Shown here piece after piece: positions 7,993-16,952 of a DNA stretch of 64,000 nucleotides; within the stretch, counting starts at the first letter, position 1, and each line of letters opens with the position of its first letter. Location of the stretch: assembly GCF_024721995.1 (NCBI RefSeq), contig NZ_JANQBC010000009.1, forward strand, positions 186,001 to 250,000, read 5' to 3'. Both the position numbers and the translations under genes were made by a program. Origin of the DNA: Paenibacillus radicibacter (lineage in GTDB: Bacteria > Bacillota > Bacilli > Paenibacillales > NBRC-103111). The notes below the pieces were generated by a model that searched no databases, was not told where the DNA came from, and saw only the letters and a program-made list of their open reading frames with translations.

Positions 7993-8549
7993 GTTTCATC
8001 TATCCTTTTCCGCATATAGAGAGCAACTTCATCTCTGCCAATTTTACTTGCATCATAGAGGGAAGTATCTATTCCCTCAAGCTCAAATCCACACTTCATA
8101 TAGAAAGCAATTGCTTGCACGTTCGTATTCTGCGTTTCCAATGCAACCGCACGAAAGTGATGTGCATTAGCCTGCTCGACAATCCTCTCAATTAGTTGCT
8201 TAGCAACAGACTGCCGGCGATAATCTTCATGAACATGAAGGTGCCAGATGAGAAGTGTATTGTTCCATTCCTCGGGCTTCGCAATCACGATCCCAGCAAG
8301 TCGGTCTCCATCAAATGCACCATAAGAGAACCCCAATCTCACCATTTCCTCGTAATCGATGTAATCTTCTTCGGGTGAAGAGTCATGTTTCATGTATGGG
8401 CTAGCGACGTCTTTCAAAGTCATGCGAATCGCATAATAATCCGGACCGGCTTCCTTCATCACCTCATACTGCTGCGTGACTTCATAACCGAATTGCCCTA
8501 ATCCTTGAAGCTGTGTGAGGGTGAGCACTTCTAGTTTTTGAATGATCAT
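7989..8549 (-). CDS. GNAT acetyltransferase, streptothricin-acetyltransferase-like
   Basis: The 186-residue protein has a central LLIWHLHVHEDYRRQSVAKQ (motif A, about 99-118) and then AVALETQNTNVQAIAFYMKCGFELEG, which resembles the LETQNxNxxAxxFYxKCGF stretch of SatA-type streptothricin acetyltransferases. Motif A reads QSVAKQ instead of the usual GxGxG/A, with serine in place of a glycine. It is the first gene of the GNAT-GNAT-paiB-GNAT unit, with GGAGGT upstream. The antibiotic specificity is only suggested. Confidence 0.85.
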   Translation of the reverse strand: MIIQKLEVLTLTQLQGLGQFGYEVTQQYEVMKEAGPDYYAIRMTLKDVASPYMKHDSSPEEDYIDYEEMVRLGFSYGAFDGDRLAGIVIAKPEEWNNTLLIWHLHVHEDYRRQSVAKQLIERIVEQANAHHFRAVALETQNTNVQAIAFYMKCGFELEGIDTSLYDASKIGRDEVALYMRKRIDET

Positions 8550-8571
8550 TGATAGCCCGTGACCTCCTGTA

Positions 8572-9072
8572 TTAAACAGAATTTATAATCCTTTGGATAA
8601 ACGGCGCTTTAGCCGCTGTATAGTTCACCCTGTCATTGGGGTAAAGGTCTTTCAGCTCTCTTTTTAAATGACTATAAGCTTTCACTGCTTGAGGATTAGC
8701 TCTTAAATAGTCTCGAAAATATAAATTTGCTTGCCAGTGAGCTGAATTGTATGTATACATGTGCAAATGGTGTGTGCCTGCGCGCCAAGCTCCTTTTCTG
8801 AAAAATTTTCGCTCTGGGAATTCTGCTTTTTCAACATATTCATAGCCTAATGCCGCAAGGGACTGAATATGTTCCAACGAGACCACATCTAAATCCCCAA
8901 CACCTATCATCATATCGATAACTGGTTTCGCATCTAAGCCAGGTACTGAGGTACTGCCAATATGTTCAATCCCGACTATAATATCGGATAATGCTGTAAC
9001 AAATTTAGCCCGTTCAACTTCGTAATCTACTGCCCAGATCGGGTCATATGTTGTAATAATTACTTCTTCCAT
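8572..9072 (-). CDS. GrpB family protein
   Basis: The protein (166 residues) belongs to the GrpB/UPF0157 family, which has a nucleotidyltransferase-like fold. Typical stretches are YDPIWAVDYEVERAKF near the start, IEHIGSTSVPGLDAKPVIDMMIGV (about 35-58) with the GST and DxD-like residues, and THHLHMYTYNSAHWQANLYFRDYLRANP in the C-terminal half. The function is not known. AGAGGAG precedes the ATG. It lies between the GNAT unit and the HIT gene. Confidence 0.92.
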   Translation of the reverse strand: MEEVIITTYDPIWAVDYEVERAKFVTALSDIIVGIEHIGSTSVPGLDAKPVIDMMIGVGDLDVVSLEHIQSLAALGYEYVEKAEFPERKFFRKGAWRAGTHHLHMYTYNSAHWQANLYFRDYLRANPQAVKAYSHLKRELKDLYPNDRVNYTAAKAPFIQRIINSV

Positions 9073-9095
9073 CGTTGTCTCCTCTTAAATAGATC

Positions 9096-9509
9096 CTAGG
9101 ATACTTGCTGTAGCAACTTCTCCAATGTTTCTTTCAATCGTTCTCGATTACGCTTCTTATCTTCAGGCTCCACCCATGAAAACCCATCACCAATATACCT
9201 TGGGAATACATGCATATGATAGTGATCTAGATCGTTGAACAATCCGCTGTTCTGTATAACAGTAATTCCATCTGGTTCATACACATGCGTGAGCAGCTTT
9301 GCAAGCTTTGTGGATGCCTTCATAATTTCAATTGACGTCTTATCATCGAGCTCACTCAAATCTGCGTAATGCTTCTTAGGCATAATCAAGATATGTCCTT
9401 CGTTCAACGGCTCATGATCTAGAATACAAGTGATCCGATCATTCTCATAAACAACATGTGCAGACATTTTACCATTAGCAAGTTTACAGCCCAAACAATC
9501 TTTTTCCAT
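9096..9509 (-). CDS. HIT family hydrolase
   Basis: A small (137-residue) histidine-triad protein; HIT enzymes cleave nucleotide phosphoramidates, dinucleotide polyphosphates or similar compounds. The active-site motif HYHMHVFPR lies near residue 95, and the N-terminal DCLGCKLANG with a Cys-x2-Cys is typical of the bacterial group. LNEGHILIMPKKHYADL is the conserved central part. The ATG at 9509 has GGGGG eight bases before it; a TTG at 9515 is too close to that site. Confidence 0.93.
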   Translation of the reverse strand: MEKDCLGCKLANGKMSAHVVYENDRITCILDHEPLNEGHILIMPKKHYADLSELDDKTSIEIMKASTKLAKLLTHVYEPDGITVIQNSGLFNDLDHYHMHVFPRYIGDGFSWVEPEDKKRNRERLKETLEKLLQQVS

Positions 9510-9523
9510 TAACAATTCCCCCT

Positions 9524-9982
9524 TTACAACTTTAATTCATGCGTAACTTGATCCTCATCTAGAACCTCATGAAAACCAAGGGATTGATACAGCGTAATTG
9601 CTGCTGGATTGTAAGTTCGAAGCACGATTGTACGATAATGCTTCTTCGCTCTCTCTAGCACGACTTCTGTCAATCTCCTTCCAATTCCATGCCTGCGATA
9701 CGCGGATAATACATAAACCCGCCTGAGCCTTCCAATCCCAACACCTTTATTGGGATCTTGATTTATTCCACCTACGCCAACAATTTTCCCATTCATTCTG
9801 CATACAAATAAGGCTTCACCCGCCTGATCGAATCGATTGGTACCGCTGTCATAATCTTCGATCAGACGCTTCATGTGGTTATGTCCTTCGGTTAAACTTT
9901 CCTCAACTAATTGTTGCAGAATGGAGGTATCCAGCACACCTGTTACTTCCATAATCTCTAACTTCACACTATCATTCTTCAT
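9524..9982 (-). CDS. GNAT family N-acetyltransferase
   Basis: From the ATG at 9982 the product has 152 residues. Motif A is AYRRHGIGRRL at about 94-104, after RLRRVYVLS, and is followed by YRTIVLRTYNPAAITLYQSLGFHEV. The longer frame starting at 10033 overlaps the methyltransferase gene by 55 bp; the chosen ATG overlaps its stop by only four bases (ATGA) and is therefore preferred. The two genes are probably cotranslated, which hints at a methyltransferase and acetyltransferase acting together, though no substrate is evident. Confidence 0.85.
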   Translation of the reverse strand: MKNDSVKLEIMEVTGVLDTSILQQLVEESLTEGHNHMKRLIEDYDSGTNRFDQAGEALFVCRMNGKIVGVGGINQDPNKGVGIGRLRRVYVLSAYRRHGIGRRLTEVVLERAKKHYRTIVLRTYNPAAITLYQSLGFHEVLDEDQVTHELKL

Positions 9983-10560
9983 ATCATAATTCCGCTGGAT
10001 TTTCTCGTTGCAATGATCAATCCTGTGGACCAATTTAATTCCACTATATGAAAATCATTAAGATTCCGCATCACTTGTACCAAGTTCTCTGCCTTAACTG
10101 CATGTCCTTCTTCCCATGTGTCAACAGGTGTTAAGTCATCAATAATATACAACCCACCTGGTTTCACCATTTGAAGAGTTTCTTCTAGCAATTCATATTT
10201 TCCTGGCCAAGTATCTGCAAAAATAAGATCATACTGCTGATCCCGATTCTCCTGAATAAAGATGCAACCATCTGCTAGAATAAAGTTCACCCGCTCATCC
10301 TGGATGCAAGACCTTGCAATCCCTTGAAAGGACTCATTCATCTCCACACTAGTTAACGTTGAGCTAGCATCCATACCCTCTAGTATCCATGAAGTAGAAG
10401 CACCTACTCCTGTACCTAATTCTAGTAAATTACTACTAGATTTAGAACAAGCAAGAGCACGTAACAAAATTCCGGTTTCTTGATCGCAAGACATTGTGAA
10501 ATCAAGTTCCTTTGCTTTTTCCTTAATCATTTGAATAACGTGAGGCTCTTGGACTAGCAT
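9979..10560 (-). CDS. Class I SAM-dependent O-methyltransferase-like protein
   Basis: A 193-residue methyltransferase. SAM-binding motif I is LLELGTGVGASTSWI (about 45-59), the acidic end of strand 2 is TSVEMNES (about 70-77), and FADTWPGKYELLEETLQMVKPGGLYIIDDL (about 113-142) fits motif 4/5 of O-methyltransferase family 3. AAAGGATGTG precedes the ATG. Its stop overlaps the downstream GNAT start. Substrate unknown. Confidence 0.88.
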   Translation of the reverse strand: MLVQEPHVIQMIKEKAKELDFTMSCDQETGILLRALACSKSSSNLLELGTGVGASTSWILEGMDASSTLTSVEMNESFQGIARSCIQDERVNFILADGCIFIQENRDQQYDLIFADTWPGKYELLEETLQMVKPGGLYIIDDLTPVDTWEEGHAVKAENLVQVMRNLNDFHIVELNWSTGLIIATRKSSGIMI

Positions 10561-10597
10561 AGATTACACATCCTTTAATTTAGATCGGGATTCACTA

Positions 10598-11173
10598 CTA
10601 ACCTTTCACATGCTCCGTACAATTGTATCGCTCACAATCCCATTCGTTATTTGTACTTGTCAGAATCGTAAGAGACGTATTACCTAGATGCGCCTGTGTA
10701 TTTACATGTGGAATTAACTTCTTCAATGAAAAGCCAATTAAAGCGCCATGACTGACGATGAGAACATTCTGGTTCGGATGATTCGCAGCAATATCTGTAA
10801 AAACTTTATATCCGCGAGTCGCAACCTCCTCATCTTTCTCAATGTCAAGGTCAAGACTACGCCAGTCAGCGCCCCACTTGTTAATACGATCTTCTTCTAT
10901 CGTTCCTTCGATAAGACCGCAATACATCTCGCGCAAACGCTGATCTGCTGTAATCTTCATTCCTTTATGATCCGCTATCTTCTGTGCTGTTAAGTAGGCT
11001 CTGGACAAATCACTTGAATAGATCACATCCCAAGGTTCACTCATCAACCTCTTTGCAAGCTTTTCCGCTTGATTTAGCCCTTCGCTATTCAGAGGTATAT
11101 CCGTATGTCCTTGCGCCCTACGCTCGATATTCCAATCTGTTATCCCATGCCGAATAAGCCCTACTCTTGTCAT
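10598..11173 (-). CDS. Histidine phosphatase family protein (phosphoglycerate-mutase-like)
   Basis: The 191-residue protein has the catalytic RHG motif at residues 7-9 (VGLIRHGITDWN), the family pattern YSSDLSRAYLTAQKIA, the acidic residue stretch LREMYCGLIEG, and the second catalytic histidine in VSHGALIGF. Members remove phosphates from small molecules such as alpha-ribazole phosphate or sugar phosphates. I placed the start at 11173 because GGGGGA lies seven bases upstream; the ATG at 11188 does not have this. A broken relative is at 26.8-27.0 kb. Confidence 0.9.
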   Translation of the reverse strand: MTRVGLIRHGITDWNIERRAQGHTDIPLNSEGLNQAEKLAKRLMSEPWDVIYSSDLSRAYLTAQKIADHKGMKITADQRLREMYCGLIEGTIEEDRINKWGADWRSLDLDIEKDEEVATRGYKVFTDIAANHPNQNVLIVSHGALIGFSLKKLIPHVNTQAHLGNTSLTILTSTNNEWDCERYNCTEHVKG

Positions 11174-11195
11174 CACGGTTTCCCCCACTCATACA

Positions 11196-11615
11196 TTAGT
11201 CTCTAACGACTTCTGTGCCTGCAATTAAATCATGCAAAGCACGCTTATCTTCTCTAAATATAATCATACATGCACTTACGATCGCTCCAATGCCAAACGT
11301 AATTGCATAAATTAATCCAGTCACAATATTACGCATAAGCATATTGGTAATTTTGGGCGGTGCTTGATCATTAACTCTGCGAATACGGATTTTACAAATC
11401 CGCTTACCAACCGTGTATCCACTCCAGAATATAGGAATTAACAGTAAGTACAGCATGTTAAGGAAATTTCCGGAATTACCTTGTGGCGTAGCAAAATCGA
11501 AGTTACTACTGTTTACAAAAAACATATTTGTAACTAAGGTAATTGGGAACCCTATAATAATTGCATCCAATAAATTAGCACCTAATCGAATCCAGAAACC
11601 AGCTTTTTCATTCAT
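11196..11615 (-). CDS. RDD family membrane protein
   Basis: A 139-residue membrane protein with the RDD layout: N-terminal GFWIRLGANLLDAIII, where the arginine and aspartate are the conserved RxxAxxxD residues, a middle membrane segment with YLLLIPIFWSGYTVGKRICKIRI, a third segment near 95-118, and the C-terminal EDKRALHDLIAGTEVV. Function of the family is not settled; some members act in ion exchange. GAGGATG precedes the ATG. It ends 22 bp before the phosphatase start and is probably cotranscribed. Confidence 0.9.
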   Translation of the reverse strand: MNEKAGFWIRLGANLLDAIIIGFPITLVTNMFFVNSSNFDFATPQGNSGNFLNMLYLLLIPIFWSGYTVGKRICKIRIRRVNDQAPPKITNMLMRNIVTGLIYAITFGIGAIVSACMIIFREDKRALHDLIAGTEVVRD

Positions 11616-11687
11616 TTACATCACACATCCTCTGATTATTTGTTCATAGTTGAACATCATGGATATTGTTTGTAAATTGAATCGTTT

Positions 11688-12194
11688 TCATTCTGCAATT
11701 AGATTGATACGCACATTCATCACTTGAAAATCAACAGCTTCTCCTCGCACTATGCTTTGAAACATACAGCCTCGCATAAAACCTACTCGTTCATACACTT
11801 TCACCGCACGTTCATTAAAGGACGCGACGACAAGCTGAAATTCCCTCATCTTCTTTTCATTGATTAGAAATTGAATCCCGCTACTGAAAAACTCTACTCC
11901 TACACCTCTACCTGTAAGATTAGGTCTTAATCCAAGTCCGACATCAATTACTTGATTGTTCTCATAAATCCCAGCAGCATAGCCTCCAGGCACGCGGGCA
12001 GCATTCCCTGCACATATGTATCCAATTAGTTCATGATCTTCATTCAAGGCATAATAATAATCGCCGCATAAGAGTTCTAAGATCGTTTCTTCATCATCGT
12101 CCATGCTGTACATGCCATAAGGTTCTGGATAAGTCCATTTGGCAATTGATTGTGCATATTCAGGTGTCATTCGTTGGAATGTATACACTGTCAT
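11688..12194 (-). CDS. GNAT family N-acetyltransferase
   Basis: The product (168 residues from the ATG at 12194, which has AAAGGGA nine bases upstream) has motif A NLTGRGVGVEFF near residue 91 and the end pattern VVASFNERAVKVYERVGFMRG. Upstream of motif A the DVGLGLRP strand is typical. It carries YPEPYGMYSMD near the N-terminus, a pattern of a group of bacillary GNATs. Substrate unknown. It is not close-coupled to its neighbours. Confidence 0.87.
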   Translation of the reverse strand: MTVYTFQRMTPEYAQSIAKWTYPEPYGMYSMDDDEETILELLCGDYYYALNEDHELIGYICAGNAARVPGGYAAGIYENNQVIDVGLGLRPNLTGRGVGVEFFSSGIQFLINEKKMREFQLVVASFNERAVKVYERVGFMRGCMFQSIVRGEAVDFQVMNVRINLIAE

Positions 12195-12275
12195 GGTATA
12201 AGTCCCTTTCATATTTACTTGACATTTTATGCTTCTGAACTTCCATTTTACCGTGACTTACATATATTTTTCCAT

Positions 12276-12306
12276 AAAAAAATAGAGTTCAATTCGCACC
12301 CTATTT
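12276..12306 (-). terminator. Rho-independent terminator
   Basis: On the minus strand a 9-bp stem (AAATAGGGT / ACTCTATTT, one G-T pair) with a 9-base loop is followed by a run of T. It begins at the stop codon of the GNAT gene ending at 12301. Confidence 0.6.
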
Positions 12307-12792
12307 AACTATTGCAACCATCGTAATAGATGTACCTTCTATTCCCACTTCTTGAAACCCGAATCGCTCATATAACATCATAGCAGGTGTATTACGTGGA
12401 TCAACACTTAATGAAACCCTCGCAATATGCTCATCTTTAAGCGCTCCGAAAAGGCTCTTCATCAGCGCCGTCCCGATTCCCTTCCCTCTTGCTCCATCAA
12501 GCAATGCCATACTGAGTTCAGGAACATCGTCCGATACATAACCGAAACCTTTATTCGCTCTATCAAAATAACGACTCGTGATTGCACCAAGCATCACACC
12601 ATTATTGTCCATTGCAATACAGCCAAGATCACCTTTTCTTCCCCAGCCTTCTGCATATTTCATCAGCCAAGGTTCATTTAAGACTTTCCGATCAAATGGC
12701 TTCTCGCCATCAGGTACGAATAAAGATGCATACAACATCTCGAATAGGAATGACTCATCTTCCGGAACAGCTGGTCTTAATTTGTATGGCAT
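12301..12792 (-). CDS. GNAT family N-acetyltransferase
   Basis: A 163-residue GNAT with motif A DGARGKGIGTALMKSLF near residues 98-114, preceded by ELSMALL, and the C-terminal VSLSVDPRNTPAMMLYERFGFQEVG. The N-terminal YKLRPAVPEDESFLFEMLYASLF with FDRKVLNEP nearby is characteristic of a bacillary subgroup of unknown substrate. GGGAG precedes the ATG. The stop codon lies at the base of the terminator stem. Confidence 0.88.
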   Translation of the reverse strand: MPYKLRPAVPEDESFLFEMLYASLFVPDGEKPFDRKVLNEPWLMKYAEGWGRKGDLGCIAMDNNGVMLGAITSRYFDRANKGFGYVSDDVPELSMALLDGARGKGIGTALMKSLFGALKDEHIARVSLSVDPRNTPAMMLYERFGFQEVGIEGTSITMVAIVK

Positions 12793-12824
12793 CCTAACTC
12801 GACTCCCTTATCATCCTGAAAACT

Positions 12825-13127
12825 TTATTTTTGTACATATAACATCAACACCGCGACCAACATGTTTGGTAACCCGATAAGCAAGAAAAGTGTCGCCAAT
12901 CTGATCCGATGTCGACGATCCTCTCTTCCCTGCTCTTCACGATACTCCGTACGTAAACGCCTACTCTCTGCGAATACACCCGTTAATACTGCCGATAACC
13001 CAATTGTGATCAAGCCCAATACACCTGCATAGTGCACAATTATCTTCGTATCCCCTACAATTAACGAAACAAGTACAATCACAAGTAGAATACCAATTCC
13101 AATTAACAAGGCAGACCTATTCTTCAT
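12825..13127 (-). CDS. DUF5316-type small membrane protein
   Basis: A 100-residue protein with three membrane segments (about 5-23, 31-52, 79-98). The polar region between the last two (RTEYREEQGREDRRHRIR) followed by LFLLIGLPNMLVAVL matches DUF5316 proteins of bacilli. Their function is unknown. The ATG at 13127 overlaps the stop of the methyltransferase gene by four bases (ATGA), so I preferred it over the ATG at 13145. Confidence 0.75.
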   Translation of the reverse strand: MKNRSALLIGIGILLVIVLVSLIVGDTKIIVHYAGVLGLITIGLSAVLTGVFAESRRLRTEYREEQGREDRRHRIRLATLFLLIGLPNMLVAVLMLYVQK

Positions 13128-13804
13128 GACTTGATCGCCTTCCATATGTACTTGTATTCTTGAACCCCAATACGACCATTAATCATATTCTCTTGAATTT
13201 TTAAGCGCAGCTCATCTTGTTTTTCGGGTACTGTAAAATCTGGATTTCCAGGAATATCCGATAGAAACTTCGCATATTCCTGTTCATTTGAAAAATAGTA
13301 CATCGCATTGCGATACTCGTTCATCTCTATATCTCGATAACCCTTCACCTCTAACCTTTGGATGACGACATCCAAATTGCCAGAGTGTATGCCCATGATC
13401 GTACCGCCGCTCTTAAGCAAGTGGCTATGATTAATAATGGATGTAGGACCACGTCTCGAATAGATCAGATCGAACTGTTCATCTGCAAAAGGCATTTCCG
13501 TCTTCGTTGTCGTATACACAAACTCGACATTCTTAAGCTTTTCACGATTATGTAATGAATTAGCAAGTGTAATCATCTCAATAGAATTATCAAATCCAAT
13601 GATGTGCACGCCGCTACGACCCATTTTCAAAGTAAAATCACCATGACCACATCCTGCATCCAGAACCGCACTATACTGCGGAAGCATGCTGACAAGCGTA
13701 TTCTCGAACAAATCCTCTGCTGTACTTCCTTCAATTGTGAATTCCGCTGTACTTCTATACCCACCATTCTTCCTAGCAATCATGTTATACCAATCAACAC
13801 CCAT
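13124..13804 (-). CDS. Class I SAM-dependent methyltransferase
   Basis: The protein (226 residues) has motif I VLDAGCGHGDFTLKM (about 47-61), the acidic residue of motif II in IIGFDNSIEM, and motif IV FDLIYSRRGPTSIINHSHLLKSGGTIMG. This is the Methyltransf_11/25 type. The C-terminal third (YYFSNEQEYAKFLSDIP) is family-specific. GAGGT precedes the ATG. It is coupled to the DUF5316 gene downstream. The substrate is unknown; small-molecule methylation is likely for this type. Confidence 0.88.
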   Translation of the reverse strand: MGVDWYNMIARKNGGYRSTAEFTIEGSTAEDLFENTLVSMLPQYSAVLDAGCGHGDFTLKMGRSGVHIIGFDNSIEMITLANSLHNREKLKNVEFVYTTTKTEMPFADEQFDLIYSRRGPTSIINHSHLLKSGGTIMGIHSGNLDVVIQRLEVKGYRDIEMNEYRNAMYYFSNEQEYAKFLSDIPGNPDFTVPEKQDELRLKIQENMINGRIGVQEYKYIWKAIKS

Positions 13805-13835
13805 GGGATGACCTCATTTCTACTCATTTAATCTT

Positions 13836-14681
13836 TCATTCACTATTACCTATCCTGTCTCGCACATAATTAGCGACTCCGTCCTCATTGTTACTTAATA
13901 TCACTTGATCTGCCATTTGTATGATCGACTCATGCGCATTGGCTACGGCTATCTTCGTTCCACCTACTTCGAACAATCCAAGATCGTTCAAATGATCACC
14001 GAAAATTACAGTATCTGCGAGTTCAATTCCCATGTGCTGAGCCCATAACTTGAGTCCATCTTTCTTGTTCCCATTCAAATGACTGAACTCTAGGAAATAG
14101 TGATCCTCAATATAGTAATCTTTCAGCATATGCGCATGGACAAGGTGGCCGAGCTTTGCATTTACATCTGCTAGAATCGGTTCGAGCTCATCCTTAAGCC
14201 CAATATAGGTGACTGCAAGCGTACGCTCATCATCCGGACATTGAAGCTTTGCCACTTCTACGAATCTTGGATCATCTTTACGACTTCGTACAAATTCCGT
14301 TACCCCACGTCGCACTAGCCTCTCGTGCCATACCCGCTCTCGATCATTCGCGTCTAATGTAAATAACAACGGCGTAATTCCATACTGCCTACCGACTGCA
14401 ATCACTTCATTTGTCACGCGTTGATCCAACCAATAACCATCTATAACTCTATCATTCGTCCAATCCATAAGAAGTGCACCATTATACAAGATAACAGGAT
14501 ACTTCCAAGGAACACGGCCGACGACATTTTGCGCGCTAATTGACCCTCTTGCCGTTGCAAATGTAACAATGGTGTCCTGCTCTAGAAGACAAGTAAGTGT
14601 ATCGACTGTATGATTGGAAAGTGTCTGATCCGAGCGAAGCAATGTGCCGTCCAGATCGGTTATAAATACTTGTCTACTCAT
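13836..14681 (-). CDS. HAD superfamily hydrolase, Cof type
   Basis: A 281-residue phosphatase of the Cof (IIB) class. Motif I is ITDLDGTLLRSD near residues 6-17 with the nucleophile aspartate. Motif II is FATARGSI (about 48-55), the motif III lysine is in NGNKKDGLKLW, and motif IV is VIFGDHLNDLGLF (about 233-245). The cap region lies between. Members dephosphorylate sugar phosphates and similar metabolites. The start at 14681 follows AGGAGGG; the ATG at 14702 lies before that site. Confidence 0.92.
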   Translation of the reverse strand: MSRQVFITDLDGTLLRSDQTLSNHTVDTLTCLLEQDTIVTFATARGSISAQNVVGRVPWKYPVILYNGALLMDWTNDRVIDGYWLDQRVTNEVIAVGRQYGITPLLFTLDANDRERVWHERLVRRGVTEFVRSRKDDPRFVEVAKLQCPDDERTLAVTYIGLKDELEPILADVNAKLGHLVHAHMLKDYYIEDHYFLEFSHLNGNKKDGLKLWAQHMGIELADTVIFGDHLNDLGLFEVGGTKIAVANAHESIIQMADQVILSNNEDGVANYVRDRIGNSE

Positions 14682-14706
14682 CTTGTTGAACCCTCCTGCC
14701 ATTCAT

Positions 14707-15654
14707 CTAGATCAACTTTGCAATCTGATTATATTTATATAAATGTCGGAAATTCCATTCAAATACATGTGAGGAGTACCACTGACCGTATGGCTTAAGC
14801 ACACCTTTTTCAAGCCAATATTCAAGAGGTTGACCACTCTCTTCAGCTTGCTTCGCATATACCTCTACGTCACGTAGATAGTTCTTCGCTTCTCTAATGC
14901 TCTGAGCATCGGTAACTGGCCCATGTCCAGGCACGATTCGCTTAATCTCAAGCTCCTGCTCCATACGCTCCAATATACCAAGCCATTCCTCTATATTGCC
15001 ATGAAGCATCATCAGATGGGACTGCCCCAAAACCAGATCTCCCGCGATTAGCACTTCATTCTCTGGAATATACACAAAAGCATCACTTAACGTATGCCCA
15101 CCGCCCCAAGTCATCACTTCAGCTGTACGCTGTGACCCATGAATAACAAAACGATCTGGAATAGTAACGGTGGCAACAACACGACGTATTGAAGGGACTG
15201 CACCATATAGAACTTCTTTATCTGCAATCTCAGTTGTAAGTGCAGAGATTACATGTTGATCCGTCTGTTTCGATCTTGTGTCCGATAATGAAGTTATTTG
15301 CTCACGAATCGCAATCCGCCACTTCTCATAGTCAATGTCACCTAATCCAAAGAGATAATCGCGAGTTGCATCTGTTGAGACGATAATACTGTCTGGGAAA
15401 GATTGATTCCCATAATGATGATCGCCGTGAAAATGCGTATTGATTACATATTCCACTTCTCGACCTGTTAACTGGACAGCGGCTTGTCTTAATAAGTCAC
15501 CTGCTTGCGGCAGCATGAACGTATCGACGACAACCGTTACATCCCCTAAATCTAAGATAGCTGCATTACCTAGTGCACCTGATCCTGGCACCACAATAGC
15601 AGCCCAGACCCCATCTGTTATGTGTTCGAGTGTAAAATATGTGTTATTCATCAT
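14707..15654 (-). CDS. MBL-fold metallo-hydrolase
   Basis: The 315-residue protein has the zinc-binding HxHxDH motif as THFHGDHHYGN (about 73-83), the later histidine in WGGGHTLSDAFVYIP, the aspartate in LIAGDLVLG, and the last histidine in VPGHGPVTD. This is the layout of the beta-lactamase-like superfamily near the SoxH/class B type enzymes, which include lactonases, thiol hydrolases and true beta-lactamases. Activity on antibiotics is not implied. GGAGGG precedes the ATG. The HAD gene follows after 25 bp. Confidence 0.9.
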   Translation of the reverse strand: MMNNTYFTLEHITDGVWAAIVVPGSGALGNAAILDLGDVTVVVDTFMLPQAGDLLRQAAVQLTGREVEYVINTHFHGDHHYGNQSFPDSIIVSTDATRDYLFGLGDIDYEKWRIAIREQITSLSDTRSKQTDQHVISALTTEIADKEVLYGAVPSIRRVVATVTIPDRFVIHGSQRTAEVMTWGGGHTLSDAFVYIPENEVLIAGDLVLGQSHLMMLHGNIEEWLGILERMEQELEIKRIVPGHGPVTDAQSIREAKNYLRDVEVYAKQAEESGQPLEYWLEKGVLKPYGQWYSSHVFEWNFRHLYKYNQIAKLI

Positions 15655-15740
15655 GAGTAAGCCCTCCTACTCTCAAATCCTTCCATTGATATTATTCGAG
15701 CGAAAACAAGAAATTACCTCTATATGGAATTTGAAAAACA

Positions 15741-15791
15741 GAAAAACGTCTCCCTGCACTCCAGTTGTTAACCAGAATTCAGGAAGACGTT
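15741..15791 (-). terminator. Rho-independent terminator after ald
   Basis: On the minus strand AACGTCTTCCTG pairs with CAGGGAGACGTT (one G-T pair) across a long loop and is followed by five T. It lies 12 bp after the alanine dehydrogenase stop and closes the mmsA-aminotransferase-ald unit. Confidence 0.75.
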
Positions 15792-15803
15792 CATTCAATC
15801 AAG

Positions 15804-16937
15804 TTATACAAGCACTTCTGCTTGATTTAGCACCGTATAAATATCTGTATACGAATAACCATGCGTATCCGCAACCGCTTTGTAAGTAACTTTTCCATCA
15901 ATAACGTTAATACCTTTAGCGAGCGCCTTGTTGCCTAATGCAGCTTGCTTGTAACCCTTCGTTGCAAGTTGCACGCCGTATGGAGTCGTTACATTTGTGA
16001 GTGCCAACGTAGAAGTGCGTGCTACGGCACCTGGCATATTTGCCACTGCATAATGGACAACACCATATTTTTCATATGTCGGATTATCGTGTGTGGTAAT
16101 GCGATCAATCGTCTCAATCGAGCCACCTTGGTCAATCGCGACATCGACAATCACAGAACCTGGTGACATACTCTTCACCATCTCTTCTGTAACTAAGCGA
16201 GGAGCACGTGCACCTGGAATTAGAACAGCACCTACAACTAAATCTGCTTGACGTACCGTCTCTGCAATATTGAAAGGATTAGACATCACGGTCTTCACAC
16301 GACCTTGGAACAAATCATCCAATTGACGTAGACGATCTGGGCTAATGTCCATAATGCTAACCTCTGCACCAAGACCAATTGCCATCTTCGCAGCATTCGT
16401 TCCAACGATACCCCCGCCTACAACAGCCACTTTAGCAGGAGCTACACCCGGCACACCACCGAGCAGTACACCCTTACCGCCATTTGCTTTCTCCAAGAAG
16501 TGAGCACCAATCTGTATAGACATACGACCCGCTACTTCACTCATCGGTGTTAATAGCGGCAAGCTGCCGTTGTCCAGTTGGATCGTCTCGTAAGCAATAG
16601 CCGTTACTTTACTTTCAACCAATGCTCTCGTTAATTCAACTTCTGGTGCTAAATGCAAGTACGTGTATAGAATTAATCCTTCGTGAAAATAGCCATACTC
16701 GGATGGAATCGGCTCTTTCACCTTCACGACCATCTCCGCAGCCCAAGCTTCGCTTGCTGTTGCTACCATCCGAGCACCAGCGTCGATATAATTCTGATCC
16801 GTGAATCCGATCCCATGCCCAGCATTTGTCTCAACAAGTACGTCATGACCTGCATTACGATAAGTGACGACCGAGCTTGGCGTCATTCCTACGCGATTTT
16901 CATTATTTTTAATTTCTTTAGGTACGCCGATTAGCAT
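15804..16937 (-). CDS. ald: Alanine dehydrogenase
   Basis: Ald interconverts L-alanine and pyruvate plus ammonium with NAD. The protein is full length (377 residues). It opens [20 protein letters not shown] with the family arginine, has the lysine in MVVKVKEP near residue 75, the NAD-binding glycine motif [15 protein letters not shown] (about 171-185) and the C-terminal [12 protein letters not shown] and [16 protein letters not shown] typical of the family. It starts 15 bp after the aminotransferase stop, so it is the third gene of that operon. It would recycle the L-alanine formed by the pyruvate-dependent aminotransferase. A terminator follows. Confidence 0.97.
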   Translation of the reverse strand: MLIGVPKEIKNNENRVGMTPSSVVTYRNAGHDVLVETNAGHGIGFTDQNYIDAGARMVATASEAWAAEMVVKVKEPIPSEYGYFHEGLILYTYLHLAPEVELTRALVESKVTAIAYETIQLDNGSLPLLTPMSEVAGRMSIQIGAHFLEKANGGKGVLLGGVPGVAPAKVAVVGGGIVGTNAAKMAIGLGAEVSIMDISPDRLRQLDDLFQGRVKTVMSNPFNIAETVRQADLVVGAVLIPGARAPRLVTEEMVKSMSPGSVIVDVAIDQGGSIETIDRITTHDNPTYEKYGVVHYAVANMPGAVARTSTLALTNVTTPYGVQLATKGYKQAALGNKALAKGINVIDGKVTYKAVADTHGYSYTDIYTVLNQAEVLV

Positions 16938-16952
16938 GTATGTTGCACCGCC

